This document shows, one piece after another, positions 1-12,281 of a DNA stretch of 64,000 nt. The notes under the pieces are model-generated. The model did no database searches. It was not told where the DNA came from and worked only from the letters and a program-made list of their open reading frames with translations. The DNA is from Lateolabrax maculatus (lineage: Eukaryota; Chordata; Actinopteri; Acropomatiformes; Lateolabracidae). The translations under genes and the position numbers were made by a program. Each line of letters starts with the position of its first letter. Within the stretch, counting starts at the first letter, position 1. Where the stretch lies: contig CM062208.1 in the NCBI GenBank assembly GCA_031216445.1, positions 10,356,001-10,420,000 of the forward strand, read 5' to 3'.

Positions 1-34
1 TCTGCACCTCCTCCACAAAAACATTTATAAGCTG

Positions 35-3000
35 ATGATGAAGTTCCAGTCTGTCTGTCTCTGTCTGATGGTCATCATGTTCAGCCTAAACCAAGCAGCT
101 CTGCTCTCCGTTCAACTATTAGCTATGTGCCAAGTATTTGCAGGTACAGTGGAGATTTGTGTTTGTGGTGCATGCTTTTCTCTAGATTTAATTGTAGATT
201 TCATTTTATATTGATTGATTGTTTTCTTCAATGTTAGAGACTCAAGTTGACCCAAAGCTTATACTGGTGTCCAGGGGAGACCCCGTCGTGTTCACTTGCA
301 ACATATCCAAGGGAAAAGTAACGCAAATCAACTGGACCAAAGGCAGATTTCATTTAGCTCATTCAATCTCAAACAATCAGACTTTTTCAAATTTCACGTC
401 TGACAGACTGATAATAGACCTAAACTCACCCTCAAAGCTGAATATTTTTAATGCTCAGTATGACGACGCAGGACTCTATAGATGTTGTGTATCTGATAGA
501 ACTGGTCTAAGGACTGCTGCGTGGAACTTAACAGTGTCTGAGAAACCTGAAGGTAGGTAGAGCTCAAAGCAGCGCTAATCACCAGCCATAGTGCATTTCA
601 AAGCTCAAACTGCATGCTACTAAATACTAATTCATTCACACCTGATTTTGTGCAGAAAATAGGTCAGAATGGTATTTCCTATACATACTCACATCTGCAT
701 TTGGATTGCTTATATGTGGCATCGCTTCAGCTGTCTGCCTCTGCAGGTGAGTAATACCTTTTAGCTTTTAAGTTTGTAAGTATGTACAAATTAATTCCAC
801 TCTTCTCTGCTCTGGTGCAGAGCAGTTGTCAGTACTGGGGACTAAGGTTGATTTGAGTATAGAGCTCAATCATAGATATTGTGTCCGTCTGCATTTAAAG
901 TGTCAGTTTACCCAAGATATAAACCACAATTTATTTATGGCATTTCATTTGTGTTGCTCATTGATTTAATTAAGATTGAAAGTTCCTTCTTGATCTTGGG
1001 AACAGCAGTCAACAATATAATCTGACCATAAGGCCCCCTTAGTAACTGTGGACCGAGCTGCCCGGTTGTCAATAACTTGAAGACGTTCACATTTTAATTC
1101 TGAGCTAATTCTGAAACTTACAGTTTCTAAAAGAAAACAATTGTTGTCAGTTGCTGTTGTAGTTGTTGTTGAATGAAAAGTCTCCTTTAACTGCATTTTA
1201 TTAGAGTGACACAGAAATCTTAAAATGTGTAATTTATGTGAATTGACCCTTTATTTTTGTGGCATTACAGAAACAAGTACAAGCAGCTATTTACTGGCCT
1301 TGAAATGTCTTTTGCATTTTTCTTGTGGAGGGTTCAAGGGTTCAGAGTTGGGAGGAAATGCACAAGGTGTAAACTAGATCAGGGCTGCCGCTATGACAAA
1401 AACAAGATTTACTCAGATTATACTGTTATACTGTTATAATGTTTCTTATTATACTGTTATAATGTTTCTAGTTTAAACAAGATTCTTTTCACAAGGTACT
1501 TTTTTTCCCTTTCCTTGGTATTTAGGAAAATCTGGGAGTGGTCTATGTCCTACATTTAAAATCTTACACATAATGGTTATTTTGCAGACTGATCCAAGTG
1601 TGTTTTATTCAAAACATACCTAAATCAGACTTTTTGGCCAACAAATTAGAAATTTAGAAAAACAAGGACTGAGTATCTGATATAAGTGGACATACAGTAT
1701 CGTACTTTGTGGAATATAAACATGCTTTGACTTTTTTCTTTTAATTTTAATATATATTATATATTATATAAAATATATCATACTGGTCAATGCATCAGCG
1801 TTAAATAAAAGCTTTACCTGCATAAACTCGGACTAACATTTCCTGAAATAAATCAGGAATACCTAAACAAAGAGAGCAGCAGCAAGGACCCCCAAAACGA
1901 TCAAAACGAGACAAAACCTCCCAGCCCTTCCATGCACACACGGAAAGCCTCGGCAGGGAGAGCAGCAGCAAGGACCCCCGTAATAATGGTAGCAGGCAAA
2001 ACCTCGCTGAGTGGCACCGGAGGAGCAGGCTTTTATTTTATTTTTTTGAGCGTCAAGGATGGCCGAGCCTCGGACCAGAGGTAACATTCGTAGGCAGATG
2101 AAGACCATCGGCCCATAGCCTTAGTACTGAGATGGGGCCGTGGAAGCTGCGGTTGTTGTTGCTGCTCTTATGCGGAGAGAATGAGCAGTGTGGTGCTCTG
2201 GCAGGAGCCTGCAGGATTGGCAGAGGAGGTGAAGTCGAGAGGCAAACCAAGCTCGGGACATGAGTCTCTTTCCGTGACAAAGACAGGCTGTTGTTGGCTG
2301 CTTGAGGTCGGCTGGTAGGATTAGCTCCTCAGATTTGGAGAGATGGGGCAGCAGGGGGGAAGAATGGAACCCCTGTGGAGACTGGGACTGCAATTCCCGG
2401 CGATCTCTGTGACACATACCATCGATGCTAGTTGGAGAGAGGTCATCGTTCAGCGTTGCATGCGGCGGCCAGGCGGCGACCCCAAGCCCCCAGGAAGTGC
2501 ACCGGACTTGAAGCCAACTTGACATAGTGGCCAAACAGTGGAATTACAACTTTCATGTCCGTCACGTGATGCCATTGGGCCCAAAAAGACCTATTTCCAT
2601 TGACTAACATTGAGAACGAGACGTCTGTAACTCAGAATCTTTATTGAAGTACATCAACTTACCTGTTCGAAAACTTTAATAGCCCTCATTTAAATCACTA
2701 GGTCCTAAAAGTTGTCAAATTTACTAATAGCTGAATCCAGAGTTTCTTTAGTCTGTCATTCATGTGAGCGATTCCAAGACCAAGCGACTGGGAGGCAGGG
2801 TTAAAGGAAACACAAGTGCGCATGCTCTATGGGCCCAACAGAGCAGGAAAATCCGAGACTTCCGCATACTGAATACGCAGATGTTTGCTTCATGCACAAC
2901 TGAGCAACTTCCAGAGGAATATACGTAGCCCCGCCTCCAACTCTGTATCCAGTTCTCTTCATACATCCATGGCAACCTCCGGGTCTGAAAAGTGAAGCCA

Positions 3001-4246
3001 ATGCAGAAGTGCCTTAAACCTGCACTCTCTCCATTGCAAAGTGGCTTGCAGAGGAAGCAGCAAAAATAGGCAGGCTAAAGCAGCTTAAATAGGGCATCCT
3101 GTATGAGATTGCCATTAGATGCAGAGAAGGCAATCAGCCGATCCATCAGCTGATGTGGCTGCTGGATTGTGGGCTGAGCTTGACTCTGTGGCCTGCCTGA
3201 ACTAACGCAATGCTCAATTTCTGTGGATCCTTGTGTTGCAAAAAAATAAGACTGACCAGAATGTTTCCACAAAGGTAAATTCAATTAGAAAAAGGCACTT
3301 TATCTATTTAGGAGTGCAGTGTTTTATAATTCACAGTTACACCTGTAACAGTAGGCTCTTTGTGTTTTGTGTAATCTTATAATGTCACACTGGATGATAT
3401 ATCATTTAAAGGGGCTAATTTTCAAGAATGAGTTACTTTTGTACACTTTAAAGTTATAATCTTGAGGATTTTCATTTAAATAAATGTCTGTTAAGTCACT
3501 ATCGATCGCTGAATGAGGTAACACAATGGTGATTGAGCATATGGCCCACTGATGAAAGCCATTGCATTTGCAGTACTGCAGCATGTACAAACTGGGTGTT
3601 GGTGGCGACATTCCTGGAAAAAAATCACAAGCGGCACACAGCGTTTTCCATTTGCCATTCAGATGAAGGCAAACAAAGAACAAAACGAAAACAAAAAGAA
3701 GCAAAGTGACTGTCACTGAAGACCCTGTTTGGCTCTCTCGTCAGGTCCAAAAACAAATGGACAATTAGTGCTTATCATCATAAATATTGCCAAAGAAAAT
3801 GAAATGGAGATCTTTGAGAATGTGATTGAAAGCCTAATTTGAGGTGTTTGCACATGCGCCCTATTATTATTAGGGCTGGAAGGTGTTTTGAAGTGGGTCA
3901 CTTCAAAACACTTTCCAGGTGTTTCAGGTACTTGACTGGGTGTCATTATTGATCACAGCTTTTCCTCGGCAGAAAACTCAGGGCCAGGACACCCAACCAG
4001 AACCCAGTCCGGGACCAGTTTCCACCTGAGTCAGGAGGAGAGGTCAGAGGAACTTTGTCATCTTTGACGGTATCACGTTTTTCTGCTTTTCTTTTCTTTC
4101 CCTGAGAAAGCATTGACCTTTACTTTCACTTTCCATCTCTATAGGTGGTCCTCCGTCAGCTGCAGGGTGGCACAGACCATAGGACAAACAGCAAGCAGAG
4201 GAGTCAGTATATAGAGAGGCTCAATTCAATCTATGCTGTCTACTAA
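35..4246 (+). CDS. Gene A: single V-set Ig receptor, type I membrane protein (5 exons)
   Basis: Exon model from splice sites and phase: 35-143 (leader), 238-552 (V domain), 656-746 (transmembrane), 3973-4042 and 4145-4246 (tail). It totals 228 aa and the phases 1,1,2,0 agree throughout. The leader is hydrophobic (starts MMKFQSVCLC). The V domain has C57, W69 and the DDAGLYRC motif ending at C119, followed by an extra C120, plus several N-glycosylation sequons (N58, N68, N83, N88). The membrane helix is about residues 147-170. No classical ITIM or ITSM is seen in the tail (nearest SIYAVY). The donor of exon 4 (GAG/GTCAGA) is weak but conserved in gene B. An ATTAAA at 4359 could be the polyadenylation signal. 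V-set membership is clear. The VTQ-N-W segment recalls TIGIT/CD226-type receptors, but the family is not certain. The 5' UTR lies off the window. Confidence 0.72.
771..3972. other. Intron 3 of gene A with unclassified repeat material
   Basis: This 3.2-kb stretch separates the membrane exon from the tail exons of gene A; the equivalent intron in gene B is only 0.54 kb. It holds GC-richer, repeat-like DNA at about 1860-3060, including a local direct repeat (the same 22 bases beginning gagagcagcag at 1871 and 1958) and a piece of a dispersed repeat at 2976-3035 that recurs near 52929. Short open frames on both strands here have no recognisable domain and were not called. Confidence 0.5.
2976..3035 (+). 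repeat. Fragment of dispersed fish repeat (shared with 52929)
   Basis: The segment beginning ctccgggtctgaaaagtgaa and continuing through an agtgccttaaac-ctgca stretch recurs at 52929-52977 with few changes. It is a piece of a high-copy interspersed repeat of percomorph fish. Its class was not determined. Confidence 0.6.
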
Positions 4247-4989
4247 GCTGACAAGCCATTCAAACAAAAGTTAAAGAAGGGTCTGGTGCTTCAAGGGAAG
4301 ACAATCAGAGGGAGGACAACTGAGCCACTGAGGCCTTCGGCCTATCCAACATTAATACATTAAAACCAGTGCCTTCAATTTAAGGGATTTTGTTTTTAGC
4401 GTCTCTTTTATATTTATATGCTCTGTGTATTATAATATGTTCTTATGTTTATGATGGTTATATTGTTAGCTTGATGTGTTGAATGTTTTCCTGTCTGTCC
4501 TGCACTATGAGCTCAACAATGTTTGTTGTAATGGAAATGAAGTTAACTCAGCTCACCTCAACAGGCTTCAATTGGGGGTCTGTGTGGGAATTGCAGTAGT
4601 TCTTTTCAATCAAAATAAATTACATTTTAGAGACTCCAGTTAAGTACAGTTTTATTTTGAATTATTCCAGGGGAGGATGTCTGTGAATGTGTTTTGCTCT
4701 GCTGTTTTACTCAGTGGACATGAAGCACAGATTTGTAGTCTTATTATGCTACCACACAAAACTCGTTAGACTTCAGTATTAGGGTTAGGGTTGGGCACTT
4801 CATGCCACTTGCGGATACATGTTGAGGAAACCCAGAGAGGAGAGTCCATTTTGTAGATGTAAGGTAACAGATTTGGTTCTTGTAGCAGTGCCAAAGTGTA
4901 CTGTGAGCACACTAAGTGTTAGGGTCACACTATGTGGGTAAAGTGTGTTAAGCATTATGAATAAGTGGTTTTCCTGTAGTTGAACATAT

Positions 4990-7133
4990 GTGCATTTTGT
5001 ATTTCAGTTTATCATATGATTACTAAATCATCTCCCTCCCAAATTGATCATCTGGTTGATAGTGCTGCAGGCTCGCTGCGAACGACTCTTGATTGTATTG
5101 CCCCTATCAAAAAGAAAATAATAAAACAAAAGAGGTTAGCTCCATGGTATAACTCCTTAACCCGCAAATTAAAAGAAACATCGCGAAAATTAGAAAGGAA
5201 ATGGCATTCCACCAAACTGGAGGAAACTCATTTAGTTTGGCAAGATAGTCTTAGAACATACAGGAAGGCCCTCCGTAATGCCAGAGGAGCCTATTACTCC
5301 TCACTAATAGAGGAACATAAGAACAACCTTAGGTTTCTTTTCAGCACTCTGTAGCCAGGCTGACACAGAGTCAGAGCTCTGTTGAGCCATGTATTCCCAG
5401 AGCGCTCAGTAGTAATAACTTCATGAGCATCTTTGATGATAAAATTCTAACTATTAGAAAAAAAATTCATCATCTTGTGCTCTCAGTCAGTTCAGATACA
5501 TCTTCGAGTACAGGAACCTCAGGAATCTCAGAAGCAGCTGTAGAACCAGATTTATATTTAGACTGTTTTTCTCCAATTGACCTTTACCAACTAACTTCAA
5601 TGATTTTTTCGTCTAAACCAACAACCTGCCTCTTAGACCCCATCCCAACTCGGCAGCTTAAAGAAGTTTTACCCTTAGTTAGCACTTCTTTACTAGACAT
5701 GATCAATCTGTCTTTATTAACAGGCTATGTACCACAGTCCTTCAAAGTAGCTGTAATTAAACTCTTCTTAAAAAGCCTACGCTTGATCCAGGGGTTTTAG
5801 CCAATTATAGACCTATATCTAACCTTCCCTTTCTCTCCAAAATCCATGAGAAAGTGGTCGTTAATCAGTTATGTGACTTTCTAAACAGCAATAGTTTATT
5901 TGAGGATTTTCAGTCAGGATTTAGGGAATATCATAGCACAGAGACAGCACTGGTGAAAGTGACAAACGACCTTTTGATTGCGTCAGACAAAGGATTTGTC
6001 TCTGTACTTGTTCTGTTAGATCTTAGTGCCGCTTTCGATACCATTGACCATTGTATTCTATTACAGAGACTGGAGCATTTGATTGGTGTCAAAGGACCCG
6101 CACTAAGCTGGTTTCAGTCGTATTTATCAGATAGATTTCAGTTTGTCCATGTAAATGATGAATCCTCCGTGCACACGGAAGTTAGTCACGGAGTTCCACA
6201 AGGTTCAGTGCTCGGACCACTTTTATTTACCTTGTATATGCTTCCTTTAGGCAATATTATTAGGAAACACCAGGCACCATCATATCTTAAAGAGCTGATA
6301 GTACCGTATTACCCCACTAGAGCACTACGCTCACAGAATGCAGTGTTACTTGTGGTACCTAAAGTCTCTAAAAGTAGAATGGGAGCCAGAGCCTTTAGTT
6401 ATCAAGCTCCTCTTCTGTGGAATCAGCTCTCAATTTGGGTTCGGGAGGCAGACACCCTCTCTTCGTTTAAGAGTATGCTAAAAACGTTCCTTTTTAATAA
6501 AGCTTATAGTTAGGGCTGGCTCAGGTGAGTCCTGAACCATCCCTTAGTTATGCTGTTATAGGCTTAGACTGCTGGGGGACTTCCTATGACACACTGAGCT
6601 TCTCTCTCCTCCTCTCCCTCTCTATCTGTACGCATTCCTATCCCACTAATACAGGCTACCAACTCCATTTCTTCCTGGTAGTCCTTGTGCTTTCTGTGCT
6701 TTTTTGCCTTCTCACTTTCTGCAGGTATTTCCGCCCCTGGAGCTGTAGATTCTGGATCTGTGATTGCCGGCCATCTACTGCCCCCATGTTCCTGCTCCAC
6801 ACTCACTGCTGCAGTTGTTATTATTATTAGTCTGATTTGTTGTCTCTCCTCCTGTTCTGTCTCCCCTCTCCCCCTCTCTCCTCCCCTTTCAACCCAACTG
6901 GGTCGATGCAGATGGCCGCCCACCCAGAGCCTGGTTCTGCTCGAGGTTTCTACCTGTTAAAAGAGAGTTTTTCCTCGCCACAGTGCTTGCTCATGGTGGG
7001 AACTGTTGGGTCTCTGTAAATAATATTTTAAAGAGTATGGTCTAGACCTACTCTATGTGAAAGTGTCTTGAGATAACTTTTGTTATGATTTGGCGCTATA
7101 CAAATAAAATTGACTTGACTTGACTTGACTTAA
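4990..7133 (+). mobile_element. L2-clade LINE, 5'-truncated and internally deleted
   Basis: A non-LTR retrotransposon copy. Pieces of the ORF2 protein are read in three frames: 4980-5354 (linker before RT), 5423-5800 and 5854-6513 (reverse transcriptase). Fingers/palm motifs are visible (LLDLSAAFDTIDH near 6020, HGVPQGSVLGPLLF near 6188). Right after the NIIRKH block (about 6270) the frame jumps to the C-terminal region (QAPSYLKEL), so the YADD catalytic box and some 200 residues of the usual protein are missing. Frameshifts separate the other blocks, the first near 5770. The 3' end has the L2 signature gcgctatacaaataaaattg followed by a (TTGAC)n-type tail at about 7110-7133. The copy is dead. 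It sits between genes A and B on their strand. Confidence 0.88.
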
Positions 7134-7502
7134 ATAAATAATTTTTACAGTTTACTGGGCAACTGTGAAAACTTCCTCAACACGTGGGTAAAGTGTTGCA
7201 CACCATACAGAAGTGAGTTTCCTGCAGATAAACATTACATTATTACATGACTACATAAACAAATGTAATTTAAAGACTGAGTAAGTGAAATGGGAAAATG
7301 ATTACAAATGGTATCATGTTTACCATTTATTTTAAAGAAGGAGCAAACTTCAATTCTAAATATTCCAAGTTGAACCGTATGATTACCACGTGACTTAACT
7401 TTATGTTCCATGAATGGTGTGGTATCTTACCTTTGAACAGTTGAACAGCAACTAACCACTTCCTTTTCTCTGCACCTCCTCCACAAAAACATTTATAAGC
7501 TG

Positions 7503-9099
7503 ATGATGAAGTTCCAGTCTGTCTGTCTCTGTCCGATGGTCATCATGTTCAGCCTAAACCAAGCAGCTCTGCTCTTCGTTCAACTATTAGCTATGTGCCA
7601 CGTATTTGCAGGTACAGTGGAGATTTGTGTTTGTGGTGCATGCTTTTCTCTAGATTTAATTGTAGATTTCATTTTATATTGATTGATTGTTTTCTTCAAT
7701 GTTAGAGAGTCAAGTTGACCCAAAGATTATACTGGTGTCCAGGGGAGACTCCGTCGTGTTCACTTGCAACATATCCAAGGGAAAAGTAACGCATATCAAC
7801 TGGACCAAAGGCAGATTTCATTTAGCTCATTCAATCTCAAACAATCAGACTTTTTCAAATTTCACGTCTGACAGACTGATAATAGACCTAAACTCACCCT
7901 CAAAGCTGAATATTTTTAATGCTCAGCATGACGACGCAGGACTCTATAGATGTTGTGTATCTGATAGAACTGGTCTAAGGACTGCTGCGTGGAATTTAAC
8001 AGTGTCTGAGAAACTTGAAGGTAGGTAGAGCTCAAAGCAGCGCTAATCACCAGCCATAGTGCATTTCAAAGCTCAAACTGCATGCTACTAAATACTAATT
8101 CATTCACACCTGATTTTGTGCAGAAATCAGGTCAGTATGGTATTTCCTATACATACTCACATCTGCAATTGGATTGCTTATATGTGGCATCGCTTCAGCT
8201 GTCTGCCTCTGCAGGTGAGTAATAGTTTTTATGTAGTACTGTGTGTGAATTGTAGCCTATTGTCATACAAAAGTTACATTTTATATGTGCTTTATATTTA
8301 AACAATTCAGACAATTCATGTGCCTTTTCATGACTTCCTACTCCACCCTCCCTCGTCTGTTGTCGTGGTGTGACTGAAGTGTGAACTAGTTGCATTGTCA
8401 TATATTTTCTGTATTTTCTACAGTTAAATGCTAAATATAGTTCATGCAGTATAACATTTTAAATCTATTTTCATTAAAGCCTGTTTCCTTTGCATCATGA
8501 GAATTTTAAATGTTGTTACTGCAGTTTAGCGACGCTTTCACGGCAGACATTTTGACTTGTCAAAGCAGGAGAAGCACAGGTTTAAATAACATTAACAATG
8601 GCTCCATTCCATTAAGTGTCCACTAAGCCATGTCAGTGAGTATGATCCATTAACAACAAATCCAGAGCCCTGGAACTGGCTCTCTTTAATTGAATGCAAT
8701 CATTATTGCTTATTGATTATCACCTGTGCTTTTTACAATTGTATATCTGCAGAAAAAGCTGGACCAGGACCCTAAACCAGGACATAGTTGGAAGCAGGAC
8801 CCTGAGTTATGTCCAGTTTCATGTTCAGTTGGGAGGAGAGGTCAGAAGAACTTTGTCATTACTCAAACTATCATGCTCTGATGTCTCACAAAGCATTTTT
8901 CAGCACTTCCTGCCAATCTCTTTCTTTGTCTTTATTCTCTTTCCTGGAGTTATAGTGAGTTTATTTCCACTTTCTGTGCCTACAGGTGCCTCGTCCTCCT
9001 CCTCATCCTCAAAGTTGTGTAGAATACAGGATGAATCACAAGCAGAGGGAGTCAGTGCTTCACGTTACTCGATTCAGCGTTTGGCCTGACAAGCATTAA
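7503..9099 (+). CDS. Gene B: single V-set Ig receptor, tandem paralogue of gene A
   Basis: Exons 7503-7611 (leader), 7706-8020 (V), 8124-8214 (transmembrane), 8753-8840 and 8986-9099 (tail), 238 aa, with the same phases as gene A. The first three exons and the two introns between them align to gene A at an offset of 7468 with only 14 base differences, all in exons. The V domain keeps the two canonical Cys, the Trp and the extra Cys (YRCC). The tail is clearly different from that of A: 67 residues, proline-rich middle, RTLSYVQF and VEYRMN tyrosines, no exact ITIM. An AATAAA lies at 9119, 20 bases after the stop. It is probably a leukocyte receptor of the same unknown subfamily as A. Confidence 0.72.
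8521..8700 (+). repeat. Dispersed repeat in intron 3 of gene B
   Basis: Blocks such as gcagacattt, agcacaggt, taacatnaacaatggctc and the following text recur in the same order at 49170-49260. This shared order marks an old copy of a high-copy fish repeat. Its class was not determined. Confidence 0.55.
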
Positions 9100-11345
9100 G
9101 TTCAGATAAAAACTGAATAATAAAAATGTTGGACAGAAAGTACGAGAGAGATTTGAGGATGTATAAAGATTATGAATGAATCCTGCCAGGATAATGATTG
9201 CCTTGTTAAAACCAAATATGGATAAGCAGCTTTTTATTCTATTTGACCTTATTTTAATATTTTATTTTATCTGTTTTTTTAAATCCTATGTGTCTTCTTA
9301 TATTGTCTTGTTATATTGCCTTGTGTTTTTTTTATATATTTTTTAAATGCCTTGTATGTTCTGAGGAAAGCACTTTGAACTGCCTTGTTGATACGAAAAG
9401 TTACCTTGCCTATAATTAGTGAAAGGGGGGTGGGGGTGCGGTAAATAATAACAATGTTACCGTTAAGGGATGTTGATGGGAAAAATACGACGGGGAAACA
9501 TTTTGATTTTAATTTTCTTGGAACCAGAAACAATTTATTGGGAATGTGAATATAGTGTGCATGTAAAATAAATTTTGAAAGGTGTAAAGGCTATTTTGTT
9601 GTTGTTGTTTGTTTTTTTGTTTTGTTTTTTTGTGCAGGTAAAACATCTGTGCAATGAAGTGATACTTTATGGGCCTGTTAAGGGTCCAGCTAAAGACTTA
9701 ACTAAAGTTCGTGAATAACATATTTAATGTCACAATCTGATTAAATGTCAGTTGATGCTATTGTAAGAAAGATACATTAAAGCATTGAAATATCAACAAT
9801 TCATTATCGGTGCAATGGAAATGTGGGACTTAAATTGGGTATAACGGTTACCTTTTTTGTTATCCTTATTCTTAAAGAGAATACATTTCTCTGTTGATTC
9901 TTTTTGCTATCATGTGTGTGTGTCATAGAAACTGAAATCGCAGTTCTTGTCTAGTGCAGATGAGAGTTGGTAATTAAATACAGAATGATACAATATTCAA
10001 TCCTCTAGATCTTTATTGCTTGCAAGCAAGAACCATCATCAGTTAAACAGATATGATGCAGTCATATGAAGCAGTCTCCCATCAGTTCTTATACTTTAAG
10101 AATCATACATACACAACAATAACAGTAACAATCAACAGGTTTCACATGATCTCACCCAAAAAAATCAATTTTGACCTTGTCTTTATCGTCTCTTGATACT
10201 TTCTTTGACATAAAGAACACAGTTCTTCCATTATTATGCCTTACAGTGTTTCAAAAGGTTTGCCACCTGCACCTACACTTTACCTCTACACACATTCCAC
10301 TGTCTGGCAATTTTTTTCTCAGAACCAAGTGAAAATACATAAAGGAATTACATTCTTTGTTTACAGAACTATGTGCATCAACTTCTTTCAGGTCACTCTG
10401 GCACAGGAAGAGGGCCTTCCAGGCTTAACTCTGTTATGATAAGTTTTCTCATCTTTAGTTTCACAACAACATATATTTTGTAATATCATGGTGGATAAAT
10501 ACTAAACACATCTAATCATTTATGCAAAAATGTGATCTCATTGGAAAACACATCATTATCATAAGAGTTTCCCTTACATGTGTCTTGCTATAGACTACGC
10601 ACTGCATCTGCCAGAAACATTTTTATATATATAATAAGGTGTTACTCTGTATTCTGTGACTCTCAGATTCGGTGAAGAAACATGGTGCCACCATAGTATT
10701 TAGACAGGGTCAAAAAATGTGATAGCTGTAATTCATGATTTGAAGTGTGACACAGCCCAGCTTATATGTGATGCTGCACATACAGACCCAGTCTTAAATG
10801 ATCACTTCCTTCTATCCCCGATTTCTCCACAAATATAATAGTGTCACAACATTTGATGAAATTCTTATAACGTATTCAGCATACAGTACATGTATCAAGT
10901 ACAACACCAGAGAAAAGTGTGTTTTCTGAAAATGTTCATTTTATCCACTTATTATTAAACAGATTCTAATATGAAACATTTCCATTTTCTTGTTTTTTGT
11001 TTCCAAAACAGAGCAGCTAAGCTCAAAATCTGATTTCTACAATTCCAATTGAATTCATGAACGTTCAAGCAAAGAAAGTACTCACAAATTTAGCATACTT
11101 TACTTTTGACCTAATTTATACAGCAGTCATCACAATGCGACCACATTTCAAAGGCTATCGTGATGGTTTTTGGCTGAATTGTATTGTGCAATGATATGCT
11201 ATGCAAGTATGTTAAGTGACCAGCAGATGGTGAAAAAGTGTTATAAATGTTTCATAATACCATTGTTATGCCATATTATAGCCAGTAGGATAACTTGTTA
11301 AGTTTTAATTGGTTAAAAGGGTCTTTAAATATAATTGCCAAACTG

Positions 11346-11510
11346 AAGTGGTGGAAAGTAACTTTTATTCAAGTACTGCACTTAAGAACAATCTATGGAG
11401 GTACTTTGCTTGAGTACTACTAATTTCAGAGTCAAACACTGTACTTTTACTCCATTACATTTATTTGAGAGCTACAGTATAGTTCCTAGTTACTTTGAAG
11501 ATGAGGGTCA
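11346..11510 (+). repeat. hAT-like MITE fragment
   Basis: The text agtggtggaaagtaac followed by alternating tactt/caagtact and gtacttttactcc blocks is the well-known terminal sequence of a very abundant fish non-autonomous hAT-type element. Related copies occur at 44290, 55770 and 60253. Confidence 0.65.
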
Positions 11511-12281
11511 TATGTCAAGAATCCCACAGTCAATGTTTAATCATGTGAGTGAGGAAAGGGCTTTTAATACCTAACTGCAACAACTGTTTTTTGGGGAAAA
11601 ACACCATCAAAAACTAGCAGTAAAGGGAAAAAAGAAAGGAAATATCTGAGGTCAGTCAGTTTCTCTCATGCAGCGGCATGCAGAGATAAACTCAAGAACA
11701 GAACTTGCATTGATTTGCATTTGTACAATCTGCAGTTTTTCATTATCTTAACAATGAAGAACTGTTCATAGAAGGGCAGGAAGTGCAGCTCTGTTCCCAC
11801 AGCAGCTCCTCCACAATGTTACCACTGTCGCTCTTTGTTTTGTCTTGTACCTGCCTGTTTTTATGGTCAAGCTGTGAGAAATGAATGTCTGCTTTGTTAG
11901 CAAATTTCAGTGTTTAACGTCTTTCACTGTGGTCAGTGAGGTGGCCACAGTGCACTTTTAGAAAAAAAATCAAATATGAATATTTACCTTTTATTTGTTG
12001 AGTGAGTTATCATTTTATATAAACTGAATTTACAGCAAAAATGTACTTTATTGTGATATATATCGTTATCTGGTAATTAAATGAGTTATATAAGGATATA
12101 AGATTGCGGTCACATCGCACAGCCCTTGTTGTTGTAGTTGTTGTTGTTATTATCAACCACACAAAATATGTTTGTTAACAGTTTAAACCTTCATTTCACA
12201 ACAGGAGACTAATAGCAAACAATCTAGCTTGAAATATATCAAATAAACACACAAAATGTGGTGTTTGTGGTCGGTTGACAG

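Noticed and set aside
1257..1439. Open frame after an AG acceptor downstream of the gene A membrane exon, in the right phase for an alternative tail
   Set aside because: It has no counterpart in gene B and no motif, while exons at 3973 and 4145 have clear counterparts in B. It could still be an alternative 3' exon.
1863..3001. Several minus-strand open frames of 66-137 codons
   Set aside because: They overlap each other in different frames, show no domain, and lie in repeat-like GC-richer DNA.
4783..4797. Telomere-like ttagggttagggtt
   Set aside because: Only about two units; too short to be an interstitial telomere array. The similar text at 33238 is degenerate.
6525..7019. Open frames on both strands after the reverse transcriptase
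   Set aside because: They fall in the 3' UTR of the L2 element.
35..9099. ITIM or ITSM motifs in the tails of A and B
   Set aside because: Tyrosines are present, but the residue at +3 does not fit the consensus (Y in A, F in B), so inhibitory signalling is not claimed.
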